This document shows positions 1-7,871 of a stretch of DNA of 64,000 nucleotides, piece after piece. A program made the position numbers and the translations under genes. How positions within the stretch are numbered: position 1 is the first letter of the stretch; each line of letters starts with the position of its first letter. Below the pieces are notes generated by a model. That model did no database searches. It was not told the origin of the DNA and was given only the letters and a program-made list of their open reading frames with translations. The stretch is from G963665975 sp963665975 (GTDB lineage: Bacteria; Bacteroidota; Rhodothermia; Rhodothermales; Bin80), in NCBI GenBank assembly GCA_963665975.1, contig OY762508.1, positions 2,728,001-2,792,000 on the forward strand. Reading direction: 5' to 3'.

Positions 1-2
1 AG

Positions 3-209
3 GTCGACGCTCCGCTGGACGATTCCAACATCGACCGGTTCATGCGCCTCATTCGACGGTTCTCGCTGGACACGCAGTTCATCTTGGTGACGCACAACAA
101 ACGCACGATGGAGATGGCCGATCGCCTGTATGGGATCACGATGCAGGAGCAGGGACTCTCCCGCATGGTCGGGGTGCGCTTTGAGGAGGCGATGGCCTAC
201 GTCGGCTAG
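3..209 (+). CDS. smc: Chromosome segregation ATPase SMC, C-terminal end (5' truncated by window edge)
   Basis: Only the last 68 codons are present; the reading frame is open to the left edge. The fragment begins with VDAPLDDSNIDRF, the tail of the Walker B/D-loop region of SMC head domains (usually DEVDAPLDDANV), followed by the FILVTHNKRTME strand (H-loop region) and a GVSRM-like end (LSRMVGV). SMC dimers organise and segregate chromosomes, using ATP hydrolysis at the paired heads. The match to the C-terminal half of the SMC head is strong. The stop codon overlaps the stop of the convergent RidA gene by four bases (CTAG). Confidence 0.93.
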   Translation, partial: VDAPLDDSNIDRFMRLIRRFSLDTQFILVTHNKRTMEMADRLYGITMQEQGLSRMVGVRFEEAMAYVG

Positions 210-610
210 GCGGCCTCGTCCTGCACTACGGCGTCCGCTTCGATTTCCACGAGCATGTCAGGGTCGATGAGCCCGGCAACGGCAACCATGGTTGCCGCGG
301 GGCGGACGTGAGCAAATGCTTCGCGATGGGCGCGGCCGATGTCTTCGGCATCATCGGCTATGTTGACGACGAATATCCGGGTGCGGACCACATCCTGCAT
401 GGTGGCGCCAGCTTCGTGGAGCCCCGACTCGATGTTAGCCAGGATCTGTTTGGTCTGCTCGTATGCGCTGCCGATCCCTACGAGTTCTCCACTGCCCGGA
501 TGAAAGGCTGTCGTCCCTGACACATATACATGCGTGCCGACGCGTACGGCACGGGCATACCCTACACGTGACTCCCAGGGACTGTTGGTCGTGACGATGC
601 GGCGTGGCAA
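206..610 (-). CDS. RidA/YjgF/YER057c/UK114 family protein
   Basis: The protein has the RidA fold signature: a VYVSGTTAFHP strand near the N-terminus, YEQTKQILANIESGLHEAG helix, VVRTRIFVVNIAD strand and a C-terminal RPAATMVAVAGLIDPDMLVEIEA segment, which in RidA carries the trimer-interface residues. Typical members deaminate reactive enamine/imine intermediates from PLP enzymes. Here the second half reads LIDPDMLVEIEADA, as in YjgH-like subgroups, so the exact substrate is unknown. I chose a TTG start at 610 because it gives a normal family length (134 aa) and leaves a 5-bp gap to the upstream gene; the frame stays open to an ATG at 679 but that would overlap the neighbour by 64 bp and add an Arg-rich non-homologous leader. 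It is probably co-transcribed with the upstream membrane protein. Confidence 0.85.
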   Translation of the reverse strand: MPRRIVTTNSPWESRVGYARAVRVGTHVYVSGTTAFHPGSGELVGIGSAYEQTKQILANIESGLHEAGATMQDVVRTRIFVVNIADDAEDIGRAHREAFAHVRPAATMVAVAGLIDPDMLVEIEADAVVQDEAA

Positions 611-615
611 GGCAA

Positions 616-1026
616 TCACGCGCGTACGCGCGGCGAAGCTACGATGCCTCTGACAGAAACTGTGACGAACCAGACACACAGGATGGCTGTGATGGCCTGT
701 TCGACCGCTTGTTCCGGGTGCTCCACGTGGCTGCCTTGCAGGATAGCGGCCGTAATTGCTACTCCATCGACAGTAAACACGATGGCCAGAAAGGCCAGGC
801 CCATGGTAACGTAGAGTAGCCGCCGATGCCAGCCACGAAAGTTGCGCACGAGGATCCCTGTCATGACGATCAGAAAACCCAATATTCCCGGCATGCGCGG
901 AAAAACGGGGGCATCACTATACGTCGTGAGCACACCCGTGGCGAGGCTCAAAATGATGAGCAGGATACCCAACAGCAGGATATTGTTGGCTACCGCCTGC
1001 GGCGAGTCAAGCCTGACGTTGGTCAT
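616..1026 (-). CDS. Small four-helix membrane protein, function unknown
   Basis: A protein of 136 aa with four hydrophobic segments (about residues 14-35, 43-61, 66-88 and 110-130), so probably an inner-membrane protein. I do not recognise the family. The start at 1026 (MTNVRL) is preferred over the longest frame (ATG at 1149), whose first 41 residues are polar and unlike a membrane leader. The downstream gene is RidA with a 5-bp gap, so the two are likely one transcript; the upstream helix-hairpin-helix gene lies 144 bp away and may belong to another unit. Confidence 0.6.
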   Translation of the reverse strand: MTNVRLDSPQAVANNILLLGILLIILSLATGVLTTYSDAPVFPRMPGILGFLIVMTGILVRNFRGWHRRLLYVTMGLAFLAIVFTVDGVAITAAILQGSHVEHPEQAVEQAITAILCVWFVTVSVRGIVASPRVRA

Positions 1027-1170
1027 GGGAAAGAATGGGAGAAATCGTTCCGCATGTGGAGGAGGCGCAATTACGCCTCTGAAATAAAATATCAGAAAAG
1101 CGCTTTGCTTTGGCGTATGCTTTCCGAAGGAACAATGAATAATGACCACGGCACGCCGCTGGCCGCTCTC

Positions 1171-1803
1171 CTACAATGTCACAAAGCGTTCCAGGCGGGC
1201 TACTTCGTCGTCATCAACATATTTCCCAATTTCGCGTCGGAACTGCAGAATGTTGGTATACGGCCGGTATTCCTTGAATTCGTGGAGCATCCTCTTACCC
1301 ACTCCCGGAATGCTGAGAATGTGTTCGTCGGTTGCCGTGTTCAGGTTGATAGGTACGAACACATATTGCTCCAGGCGCGCTACTTCGTCGTCGTCCACAT
1401 ACTTGCCAATTTCACGTCGGAATTGAGCAATAGCGATATAGGGGCGGTACTCTTCAAATTCGTGCGCCATCCGGGGACCGACGCCCGGAATAAGCAGGAT
1501 TTCGGCGCGTGACGCAGTATTCAGGTTGATGGGTACGCTGAGCCTGGCATAGAGACTGTCGGTGGCCTCGCGACCGATCGCGGGCGTTATTACCGAGTCC
1601 AGGGCCGACAAGCTGAGGTACGGGCGGTTCTTGACAATTGCAGCCACGGCGGCCTCATCCAAGTGCCGAAGCGCCAACAGTTCTGCCTTGCCGCTCAGAT
1701 TTGCATTCAGCATCGCCTGTTGTGCATCCTGCTGAGCCATCGCAGTAGTCGAGCACAACAGGATGACTACGGCGAGAGCCGCGTAATTTTTCGTTCGGGT
1801 CAT
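1171..1803 (-). CDS. Exported protein with duplicated helix-hairpin-helix (ComEA-type) domain
   Basis: A protein of 210 aa with an N-terminal signal peptide (MTRTKNYAALAVVILLCST, cleavage likely after TAMA) and three helix-hairpin-helix-like units. The last two are near copies of 60 residues: VPINLNTA, then IPGVGPRM or IPGVGKRM, then an identical QFRREIGKYVDDDEVARLE end. The NLNTA...IPGVG pattern is that of ComEA-like DNA-binding domains and of T2SS GspK-type proteins. An exported DNA-binding or uptake role is possible but inferred. The start at 1803 overlaps the upstream gene's stop by four bases (ATGA), so it is translationally coupled to that membrane protein and to the MacAB-type operon further upstream. 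Confidence 0.78.
   Translation of the reverse strand: MTRTKNYAALAVVILLCSTTAMAQQDAQQAMLNANLSGKAELLALRHLDEAAVAAIVKNRPYLSLSALDSVITPAIGREATDSLYARLSVPINLNTASRAEILLIPGVGPRMAHEFEEYRPYIAIAQFRREIGKYVDDDEVARLEQYVFVPINLNTATDEHILSIPGVGKRMLHEFKEYRPYTNILQFRREIGKYVDDDEVARLERFVTL
1180..1536 (-). repeat. Tandem duplication of a 180-bp helix-hairpin-helix coding unit
   Basis: Two adjacent copies, about 1357-1536 (first in translation) and 1180-1356 (second), are readily aligned at DNA level; the segment tacttcgtcgtc recurs exactly 180 bp apart at 1201 and 1381. The encoded 60-residue units share VPINLNTA, IPGVG and the 16 residues ending DDDEVARLE. The duplication is in frame and both units look intact. Confidence 0.85.
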
Positions 1804-2234
1804 GAGGAGTCCTCGGAAGATGTAGGGGCTAGGGAAGGGTGCCTGACCGTATAGACCAGGCCGAGTAGTCCCAGATATAGCATGGTGGCCGGAGCTACCG
1901 CAGGAGTCGCTCCGCGTAGCGACTCCCAGACAAGAGATAGTCCAGTCCTTGTGGGAACCATTTCTAATTCGAATTCCGCATTGCCGGAATAATGCATCCA
2001 AAGTCCAACGATTCCAGTGACCAGGAATACAGCCATTACGGCCTGTAACAGGCGCACGCTTGCACGAGACTGCGTGGCCGCGCACCAGACAAGCACGATC
2101 AGTCCAAGGCCGAGTACAATAAGCGGAGCCAGTTGCCAGGGATCCTCATAGTGCTCAAGGAGCAGTAGTTCGGTGCCGGCACCCAGCATGCCGAGACACA
2201 GGAGGTAGAGCAGCGCGCGGCGCACTGTTGTCAT
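1800..2234 (-). CDS. Four-helix integral membrane protein, function unknown
   Basis: A protein of 144 aa with four hydrophobic segments (about residues 8-25, 35-53, 62-82 and 115-130) and a short polar tail rich in Ser and Glu. No family is recognised. It lies 27 bp downstream of the MacB-type permease and overlaps the following helix-hairpin-helix gene by four bases (ATGA), so it is part of the same leftward operon and may be an accessory of the export system or of the exported HhH protein. Confidence 0.65.
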   Translation of the reverse strand: MTTVRRALLYLLCLGMLGAGTELLLLEHYEDPWQLAPLIVLGLGLIVLVWCAATQSRASVRLLQAVMAVFLVTGIVGLWMHYSGNAEFELEMVPTRTGLSLVWESLRGATPAVAPATMLYLGLLGLVYTVRHPSLAPTSSEDSS

Positions 2235-2261
2235 GAGGATGCTTCGTTTCGCGTAGTAAGA

Positions 2262-3479
2262 CTATTCGTACCGCAGTGCTTCTATGGGGTTGAGCGCGGC
2301 GGCTTTGCGTGCTGGATAGAAACCGAAGAAAATGCCTACGCCTGCAGAAAACACCAGTGCTACCGCCACAGTTTCTGGAGAAATGACGGTGCTCCATCCG
2401 GTGATCCCCCGAATTACGGCAGCCCCGGCAAATCCAATCCCGACGCCGATCATGCCGCCGAATACGCTCATGACAATGCTTTCGACCAGAAACTGCGTGA
2501 GCACGTCCCGTCCACGGGCGCCGATTGCCATGCGGATTCCGATTTCGCGCGTGCGCTCTGTCACCGATACCAGCATGATATTCATGATGCCGATGCCGCC
2601 GACGATGAGTGATATCGAGGCGATAGCTGCCAGGAGCAGGGTCATTACTTCGGTGGTTCCCTGCGCTGCGTCTGCCAGATCCGTTTGATTGCGGACGGTG
2701 AAATCATCGTCCTCCCATTCGGACAAGTCATGTGCTTCCCGCATGATGGAGGATATTTCTTCCTGCGCCTCGGGGATATCTCCAGGCGACGAGGTGCTGG
2801 CCAGGATCTGGAAAATACGGCTCCATCCGCTGAGGCGGTTCTGCACAGTGGTATAGGGGGCCAGAATGATATCATCCTGGTCGTTGCCGGAGGCAGTCTG
2901 ACCCTTGGCCTCCAGGACCCCCACAATCCGGACAGGAACGTTGCGGAGTTGGATCAACTGTCCGACCGGATCCTCCCCGGGATACAGGTTTTCTGCCACG
3001 GTATGTCCCAGGACAGCCACTTTACGCATTTGGCGCACTTCGCTCTGGTCGAAGAAGCGCCCGCTGGCAAGGTCCCAATTGCGGATGATCTGGTAATCGG
3101 TAGAAACTCCGTTTACGGTGGTTCGCCAGTTACCCTGTCCGCCGATGGCCTGTGTACGGGTATACACGACTGGAGATACGGCGGAGATGAGCAAGCTTTC
3201 CCGTTGGATTTTCTCCGCGTCCTTTACGGTGAGCCGATTATAGCTCTGCGCGCCGCGGCTTACTCCGCCCTGGCTGCTCGCACCGGGGGTGATCACGATC
3301 ATGTTGGTGCCGAGGTTGTTGATCTGGTTCTGGATCTGGGACTGGGCCCCTTGACCCACGGCGACCATCACGATTACAGCGCCCACACCTATAATGATAC
3401 CCAGCATGGTCAGCAGCGTGCGCATCTTGTTTTTTAGGATGCTCTGCGATGCGACTTTGATTAGCGTCGATCCTTTCAT
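2262..3479 (-). CDS. MacB-type ABC transporter permease (FtsX-like)
   Basis: A protein of 405 aa from the start at 3479 (MKGSTLIKVASQ). The order is that of MacB-family permeases: a first membrane segment (LLTMLGIIIGVGAVIVMVAV), a periplasmic MacB_PCD domain of about 200 residues, then the FtsX domain with three membrane segments, including GGIGIMNIMLVSVTERTREIGIRMAIGA, the most conserved stretch of the family. In this family the permease is a mechanotransmitter that drives export or periplasmic remodelling rather than passing substrate through the membrane. The ATPase is a separate gene just upstream (25 bp) and the adaptor precedes it, so together they form a tripartite MacAB-like exporter; an outer-membrane TolC partner is not seen in the window. 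The frame stays open upstream to 3635, but that part has no homology and overlaps the ATPase. Confidence 0.92.
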   Translation of the reverse strand: MKGSTLIKVASQSILKNKMRTLLTMLGIIIGVGAVIVMVAVGQGAQSQIQNQINNLGTNMIVITPGASSQGGVSRGAQSYNRLTVKDAEKIQRESLLISAVSPVVYTRTQAIGGQGNWRTTVNGVSTDYQIIRNWDLASGRFFDQSEVRQMRKVAVLGHTVAENLYPGEDPVGQLIQLRNVPVRIVGVLEAKGQTASGNDQDDIILAPYTTVQNRLSGWSRIFQILASTSSPGDIPEAQEEISSIMREAHDLSEWEDDDFTVRNQTDLADAAQGTTEVMTLLLAAIASISLIVGGIGIMNIMLVSVTERTREIGIRMAIGARGRDVLTQFLVESIVMSVFGGMIGVGIGFAGAAVIRGITGWSTVISPETVAVALVFSAGVGIFFGFYPARKAAALNPIEALRYE

Positions 3480-3504
3480 GCCCGGGCGGGATTGGTTGTG
3501 GGAT

Positions 3505-4272
3505 TTATGCGGCGACCTGGTCAGGTTCAGGCTCCACGGGGAAGCGCTTGATTTCCTCCGCGGCAGAGCGGCGGTTCCGTATCGGCTCGTCACGGATAAT
3601 GCGACCGTCGCGTAGTTCGATGATGCGGTGCGCACACTGAGAGATATCGCGTTCGTGTGTCACCAGCAATATCGTGATGCCCTGAGCGTTGAGCTCCTGA
3701 AACAGCGCCAACACCTCGATGGACGTACGGCTGTCGAGGTTGCCCGTTGGCTCGTCAGCCAAAAGGATGGCGGGGGAGGAGACGAGCGCCCGGGCAATCG
3801 CCACGCGCTGCTGCTGGCCACCCGAGAGTTCGTTCGGCTCGTGATCAAGCCGGTCGCCCAGTCCTACACGTTCGAGGGCCTCTTGGGCCATGGCGCGCAC
3901 ATTTAACTTTGCGCCAGTGCGGTCATAGAGTAGAGGCAATTCCACGTTTTCCAGCGCCGTGGTGCGGGCAAGCAGGTTAAATCCCTGAAAAACGAAGCCG
4001 ATCTTCTGGTTGCGAATGTCCGCAAGCCGGTTACGAGACATGTGTTCGACCTGTACGCCGTCCAGAAAATACGTGCCTTCGGTGGGGTAGTCCAAGCACC
4101 CGATGATATTCATGAGGGTGGATTTTCCTGATCCCGACGCGCCGATGATGGCGATCATTTCTCCTTTCTGGACGGTCAGATCCACGCCGCGCAGGGCATG
4201 CACCTTGGTCTTCCCCATGGTAAAGACCTTGGTCAAGCCCACGGTCCGCATTACAATATTGTTCACCATCAC
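3505..4272 (-). CDS. MacB/LolD-type ABC transporter ATP-binding subunit
   Basis: A protein of 255 aa with all nucleotide-binding motifs: Walker A GASGSGKST (about residues 44-52), Q-loop FVFQGFNL (Q96), signature LSGGQQQR (149-156), Walker B ILLADEPTGNLD (169-180) and switch His in VTHE. The NLLARTTALENVELPL stretch is typical of the lipoprotein/macrolide-type (LolD, MacB, FtsE) group. The C-terminus carries an extra charged tail of about 30 residues. It is located between the adaptor (17 bp) and permease (25 bp) genes, so it energises the MacB-type permease by cytoplasmic ATP hydrolysis. An alternative start at the internal Met8 is possible. Confidence 0.94.
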   Translation of the reverse strand: MMVNNIVMRTVGLTKVFTMGKTKVHALRGVDLTVQKGEMIAIIGASGSGKSTLMNIIGCLDYPTEGTYFLDGVQVEHMSRNRLADIRNQKIGFVFQGFNLLARTTALENVELPLLYDRTGAKLNVRAMAQEALERVGLGDRLDHEPNELSGGQQQRVAIARALVSSPAILLADEPTGNLDSRTSIEVLALFQELNAQGITILLVTHERDISQCAHRIIELRDGRIIRDEPIRNRRSAAEEIKRFPVEPEPDQVAA

Positions 4273-4289
4273 TTGCTGGATGCTTCAGT

Positions 4290-5618
4290 TTAGAATCCGC
4301 CGGGTCTGCGGCGTCCTTGCTGCTGAGAATTTTGAAAAGGATTGCTGCTGCCCTGATCCTGCATTGCGGCCTGGGTAACGCCGGCGATGATTTGCATGCC
4401 GGGGTCCAGGCGACGGCTGCGCACTTCGGTCATCTGACCGTCCGAAATCCCGACCCGCGCCGGGGCCATGCTGAGCAAGCCTTCCTCGTCCAGAAACCAC
4501 ACCATAGCAAAGTCTTCACCACCACGCTGGCTGAATCCTCCCGGGCTTCCGAATCCGCCCGCCGCTGCGAATCCGCCTGGGCCTCCGGAGGCACCCGGTC
4601 CTCCAAACTCGCCTGCCCTTCCACGGCGTCTCTCCGTGCCGAGCGAATCATTGCCTTCGCGTGCTGCCCGCTGCGCCTGCCTTCGGTCGCGCACCTCCGC
4701 CATCATGGCTTCTGTCGGGCGGAAGCGCAGGGCGGCGTTCGAGATCTTGAGCACGTCCCGTGCAGTCTGGATAAGAAAATCAATGATGGTCGTCATGCCA
4801 GGCAGCAGCTTGCCGTCCGGGTTCTCTACATCCACGACGACCGTATAGTTGACAACGTTTTCAGTTGTAGTCGACTGCAGACGCACCTGGCGCACGACCC
4901 CTGTAAATTCTTCATCCGGATAGGCCTGGACCGTGAAGCGAGCCTGCTGACCGTCCTGGATCTGCCCAATATCGCTTTCGTCAACGGAGGCAAGAATTTC
5001 CATGCGGGACAAGTCATCCGCGATCAGAAATAGCTGAGGGGCGGAAAAGCTGGCTGCCACGGTCTGGCCCACGTCCACATTTCGCTCAATTACCGTTCCG
5101 GAAATCGGCGCGTAGATCGTGGCATAGCTCAGATTCTGGCGGGCCCGCTCAAGGCTGATTTCCGCACTCTTGGTGGCGGCGACCGCGATATCAAGATCGT
5201 ACTGCGCGCGGTTGAATTCGATCTCGGTGACAAATTGCTTGTCGAAGAGCCCACCGATTCGTTTGAACTCCCGTTCCGCCTGCCGAAGCTGTGCCTTATT
5301 GCGTTCAACGTTGGCTTCTGCGTCCCGTACGGAGCTTGTGAGCAGCGTGGTGTCAATGCGAGCTACGATCTGGCCTTTCTGCACATTGTCGTTAAAGTCC
5401 ACATATATATGCGAAATGATTCCCGACACCTGTGTGCCGACCTGTACAGTGGTCACGGCATCCAGGGTGCCGGTGCTGGAGACCACGGCTTCAATATCAC
5501 CCGCTTCCAGTGTGACGAATCGGTAGGGGCTTTCTTCCTCGCCATTGGGCCGGTTGAAATACCAAACCGATGCCCCGGTCAAGACGAGTACGAGTATGAG
5601 TAGGAAGATCTTTTTCAT
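4290..5618 (-). CDS. HlyD/MacA-type periplasmic adaptor subunit with Gly-rich insert
   Basis: A protein of 442 aa, start at 5618 (MKKIFLLILVLVLTG) giving a single N-terminal membrane anchor. It then shows the adaptor layout: a lipoyl/barrel-sandwich half (VVSSTGTLDAVTTVQVGTQ), an alpha-hairpin of about 70 residues (DAEANVERNKAQLRQAEREF), the second lipoyl half (IYAPISGTVIERNVDVGQ), beta-barrel and membrane-proximal domains. The region at about residues 330-380 is a Gly/Ser/Phe-rich low-complexity insert (repeats of GGPGG, GGFGSPGG) placed inside the membrane-proximal domain, and the C-terminus is also Gln/Gly-rich; this is not usual for MacA. It is the first gene of the exporter trio and follows a small periplasmic protein by 28 bp. 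Confidence 0.9.
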   Translation of the reverse strand: MKKIFLLILVLVLTGASVWYFNRPNGEEESPYRFVTLEAGDIEAVVSSTGTLDAVTTVQVGTQVSGIISHIYVDFNDNVQKGQIVARIDTTLLTSSVRDAEANVERNKAQLRQAEREFKRIGGLFDKQFVTEIEFNRAQYDLDIAVAATKSAEISLERARQNLSYATIYAPISGTVIERNVDVGQTVAASFSAPQLFLIADDLSRMEILASVDESDIGQIQDGQQARFTVQAYPDEEFTGVVRQVRLQSTTTENVVNYTVVVDVENPDGKLLPGMTTIIDFLIQTARDVLKISNAALRFRPTEAMMAEVRDRRQAQRAAREGNDSLGTERRRGRAGEFGGPGASGGPGGFAAAGGFGSPGGFSQRGGEDFAMVWFLDEEGLLSMAPARVGISDGQMTEVRSRRLDPGMQIIAGVTQAAMQDQGSSNPFQNSQQQGRRRPGGF

Positions 5619-5646
5619 GGGCAACAAGGGGTGTCTCGGGAAAGAA

Positions 5647-6057
5647 TTAGCGGCGCGGGCCGGACCGGCCCTTCTTGCTTCTGCTCCTGCCATTGTTCCT
5701 GCTCCAGTCTCGCGACAACCACTCGCGTACGCGCTCGCGCTGGTCGGGATTAAGCAGCAAGTCCAATTCCGCGAGCAGAGAATCACGCTGGGCTCCCAGG
5801 TTCTCGCGGCATTCCCGCCTGGCGGCACTGAAGCGGTCTTCCGACTTCTCCAGGGCAGCACGCAGTTGTGCCCGTTGTGCCTCGTCTACCGGTTGAATGA
5901 CGTTCTCCATAAGCCGCACCACGCCGCCACGCTCCCTGGCATCGCGGATCTTCTCGGCACGCCGGTTTTGAAGCGCGCTTGCGCCGAGCACACCCAGGAG
6001 CATGCCCACTGCGAGAGTGACGAAGAGAAGGAGGGCCGATTTAGTCCGTGTGGTCAT
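5647..6057 (-). CDS. Membrane-anchored periplasmic sensor/resistor-like protein (Spy/CnrX-like, tentative)
   Basis: A protein of 136 aa: a membrane segment near residues 8-28 (LLLFVTLAVGMLLGVLGA), then an all-helical region rich in Arg and Glu with the element LLNPDQRERVREWL, resembling the LTxxQ helices of Spy/CpxP/CnrX proteins, and a very basic tail (RSRSKKGRSGPRR). The gene lies between anti-sigma factor (overlap ATGA, 4 bp) and exporter adaptor, a position like that of periplasmic metal or envelope-stress sensors working with an anti-sigma factor. The function is inferred from position and helical pattern only. Confidence 0.6.
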   Translation of the reverse strand: MTTRTKSALLLFVTLAVGMLLGVLGASALQNRRAEKIRDARERGGVVRLMENVIQPVDEAQRAQLRAALEKSEDRFSAARRECRENLGAQRDSLLAELDLLLNPDQRERVREWLSRDWSRNNGRSRSKKGRSGPRR

Positions 6058-6512
6058 GGATCCAGCGCTGGAATGATTTCAAGGTCGGCGGCAAATACAG
6101 ACGTTAGCGTGACGGGCTGCAGGCCGAGAATAGCCTCCGAGGTCGTTGGCGTTGCTTCGTAGGCGTCAATACGGGAGGCACTGTAGGCGGCGAGACCCAG
6201 GATCAAAAGCGTGCTGACCGCGACCATGGGCCGGAACAGATGCCACACGTATTCCAGAAGGGCCTCGTCCGGCGCTGGAACCGGCGCCGGAGCAATGCGC
6301 CGCATCACGCGATCCGCAAAGAAGGGTCTAAGCGCCGTCTCCGAAGATTCACGCATGGATTCCTGCAGCAAATGCTGTAGAGCCTTCAAGTCCGCGAGTT
6401 CTGTGCGCAGCGCGGCAGAATGGTCGAGCTCTTGCTTGAGCGCGGCCACTTCTGGTGGCGTCAACTCATTGCGCAGAAAACTAAGTAGGCGTTCGCAGTT
6501 TGGTGTGCTCAT
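6054..6512 (-). CDS. Anti-sigma factor, single-pass membrane protein
   Basis: A protein of 152 aa. The N-terminal 65 residues form a helical, Leu/Glu-rich cytoplasmic domain of the anti-sigma kind (NCERLLSFLRNELTPPEV, with LKQELDHSAALRTELADL), one membrane segment lies at about 93-113 (PMVAVSTLLILGLAAYSAS), and a short outside tail follows. The usual zinc-binding HxxxCxxC of ZAS domains is absent. Its place directly behind the ECF sigma gene (18-bp gap) and overlap with the next gene support the role: it should hold the sigma factor at the membrane until a periplasmic signal releases it. Confidence 0.78.
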   Translation of the reverse strand: MSTPNCERLLSFLRNELTPPEVAALKQELDHSAALRTELADLKALQHLLQESMRESSETALRPFFADRVMRRIAPAPVPAPDEALLEYVWHLFRPMVAVSTLLILGLAAYSASRIDAYEATPTTSEAILGLQPVTLTSVFAADLEIIPALDP

Positions 6513-6530
6513 GAGTTGGCCCGGGTAAGG

Positions 6531-7127
6531 TTATGCATTGGTCCATTCTTCCAGGACGGGTCCAAGGAGTTCCCGGAGGCGCTTTGTTGCGCGGCTGAGT
6601 CTTGAGAGTACGGTGCCGTAGGCGATGGAGAGGATTTCCGCCGTCTCTTCCGTTGAATGTCCTTCGATGAGCCGGAGAATGACGACGGCGCGATGGTTTG
6701 GGGACAGCTTGCTGATCGCCTGCCAGACGACCTGTCCACGCTCTTTGTTCTCAAGCCGCAGGCCTGCGTCCACAGAAGCGTCAGGAATGGACTGCGCCTC
6801 ATCATCTCTGCTGACAAACCGGGCAAGAAATCGCTTGCGCCGGCGCAGGGCATCCAGGGCGCGATTGATGGCAATGCGACGAAGATAAGTGCCGATTGCC
6901 GCGTCGTGGCGGAACCGGTCCAGCGATTGGTACAACCGTATGAAAGCTTCCTGAACGACATCGTCTACCTCTTGGGTTGGACCCAGCATGCCAGTGACCG
7001 TGCGGGCAACGGCATGCTGATGGCGCTCGACGAGGAGTCGGAAGGCTCGCCGGTCTCCGCGCTTTGCGCGAGCGACAAGCTCCTCATCCCGCGGCGCAAC
7101 CGACACCTTCGATTGCAGGTTCGTCAC
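6531..7127 (-). CDS. ECF-type RNA polymerase sigma factor
   Basis: Sigma region 2 is seen as LVARAKRGDRRAFRLLVERH and VDDVVQEAFIRLYQSLDRFR (core-binding and -10 recognition), and region 4 as LSPNHRAVVILRLIEGHSTEE followed by AEILSIAYGTVLSRLSRATKRL (helix-turn-helix for -35). Region 3 is lacking, as in group IV/ECF factors. I selected a GTG start at 7127, giving about 198 aa, close to normal ECF length; the same frame remains open to ATGs at 7199 and 7301, so a longer leader cannot be excluded. It heads the leftward operon with its anti-sigma factor, a periplasmic helical protein and the MacAB-like exporter, and likely controls that operon. Confidence 0.9.
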   Translation of the reverse strand: MTNLQSKVSVAPRDEELVARAKRGDRRAFRLLVERHQHAVARTVTGMLGPTQEVDDVVQEAFIRLYQSLDRFRHDAAIGTYLRRIAINRALDALRRRKRFLARFVSRDDEAQSIPDASVDAGLRLENKERGQVVWQAISKLSPNHRAVVILRLIEGHSTEETAEILSIAYGTVLSRLSRATKRLRELLGPVLEEWTNA

Positions 7128-7472
7128 GAAAGACTGACGCCGATGAATAGACGACGGGGTGATCCTACCATTCCATGAGGCATGCGCAACGTGCAGCATC
7201 CTTTGGAATACCGCCGAAGCTTGCTTGCCGTGGCTGTGCTGATCGCGTGCTGCGTGGGTAGGCAACACATCGTCGTACGCGGTCTTGCACACGTTTCGCA
7301 TCGATCTCCATGCTGCTTGATCACGCCTTGTTGCTTCTTCTTAGAATGGAACACGCAGTGCGTCAATTACGGCTTTCTGCTCGTCGCCTACATGGCGCAC
7401 GCCCTCTGCCGCCAGATACAAGCATCCCGGAACCGGATCAATACCACGACTTCCGAATGTCGGCGTTCGACT
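7128..7472. other. Spacer between ECF sigma gene and Spy-like gene
   Basis: About 345 bp. The ECF frame is open through 7301, so part of it could be an N-terminal extension; otherwise it is a 5' untranslated or promoter region for the leftward operon. I saw no tRNA, hairpin terminator or repeat here. Confidence 0.4.
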
Positions 7473-7871
7473 TCATTGGCTATTTCCAGGTCTGCTGCGT
7501 GGCCCCCGGCGACTATCCCGGCGTTTTTCGACGATCTTCTTGTATGTCGCCATCTGCTCGTCGGTGAGGAGTTCTTTGAGCTTGGCATCTGTATCCTTTT
7601 GCAGGGCTTCCATACGCTGACGAACACCGCGACGGCTGTTGCTTTTTCGTGCAGACTCGCGGAGCTGCAAGCGTTGCTCGGACTGAGCCATCAGCACCTC
7701 TCGGACGGGAGCATCTTGTTCCGCAGTCAAGCTCAATTGCAAGACGAGCGTATCGATCTGTACAGCCATCATCTTTTTGACGGCATCAGAGTCGCTTACT
7801 TGCGCAGAGGCCTGCATAGTCGGTGCAATGCCAAGCAACAGCAGGAGGACAAAGAGGGAATGTCGTTTCAT
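7473..7871 (-). CDS. Exported Spy/CpxP-like helical protein
   Basis: A protein of 132 aa from the ATG at 7871 (MKRHSLFVLLLLLGIAPTM), with a clear signal peptide ending near ASAQ. The mature part is all helical with two LTxxQ-like elements: LSLTAEQDAPVREVLMAQ and LLTDEQMATYKKIVEKRR, the pattern of Spy/CpxP periplasmic chaperone-like proteins, and a basic Arg-rich tail. It is upstream of, and on the same strand as, the ECF sigma operon, which itself holds another protein of similar shape, so it may be a target or co-sensor of the same envelope response. The exact role is unknown. Confidence 0.65.
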   Translation of the reverse strand: MKRHSLFVLLLLLGIAPTMQASAQVSDSDAVKKMMAVQIDTLVLQLSLTAEQDAPVREVLMAQSEQRLQLRESARKSNSRRGVRQRMEALQKDTDAKLKELLTDEQMATYKKIVEKRRDSRRGPRSRPGNSQ

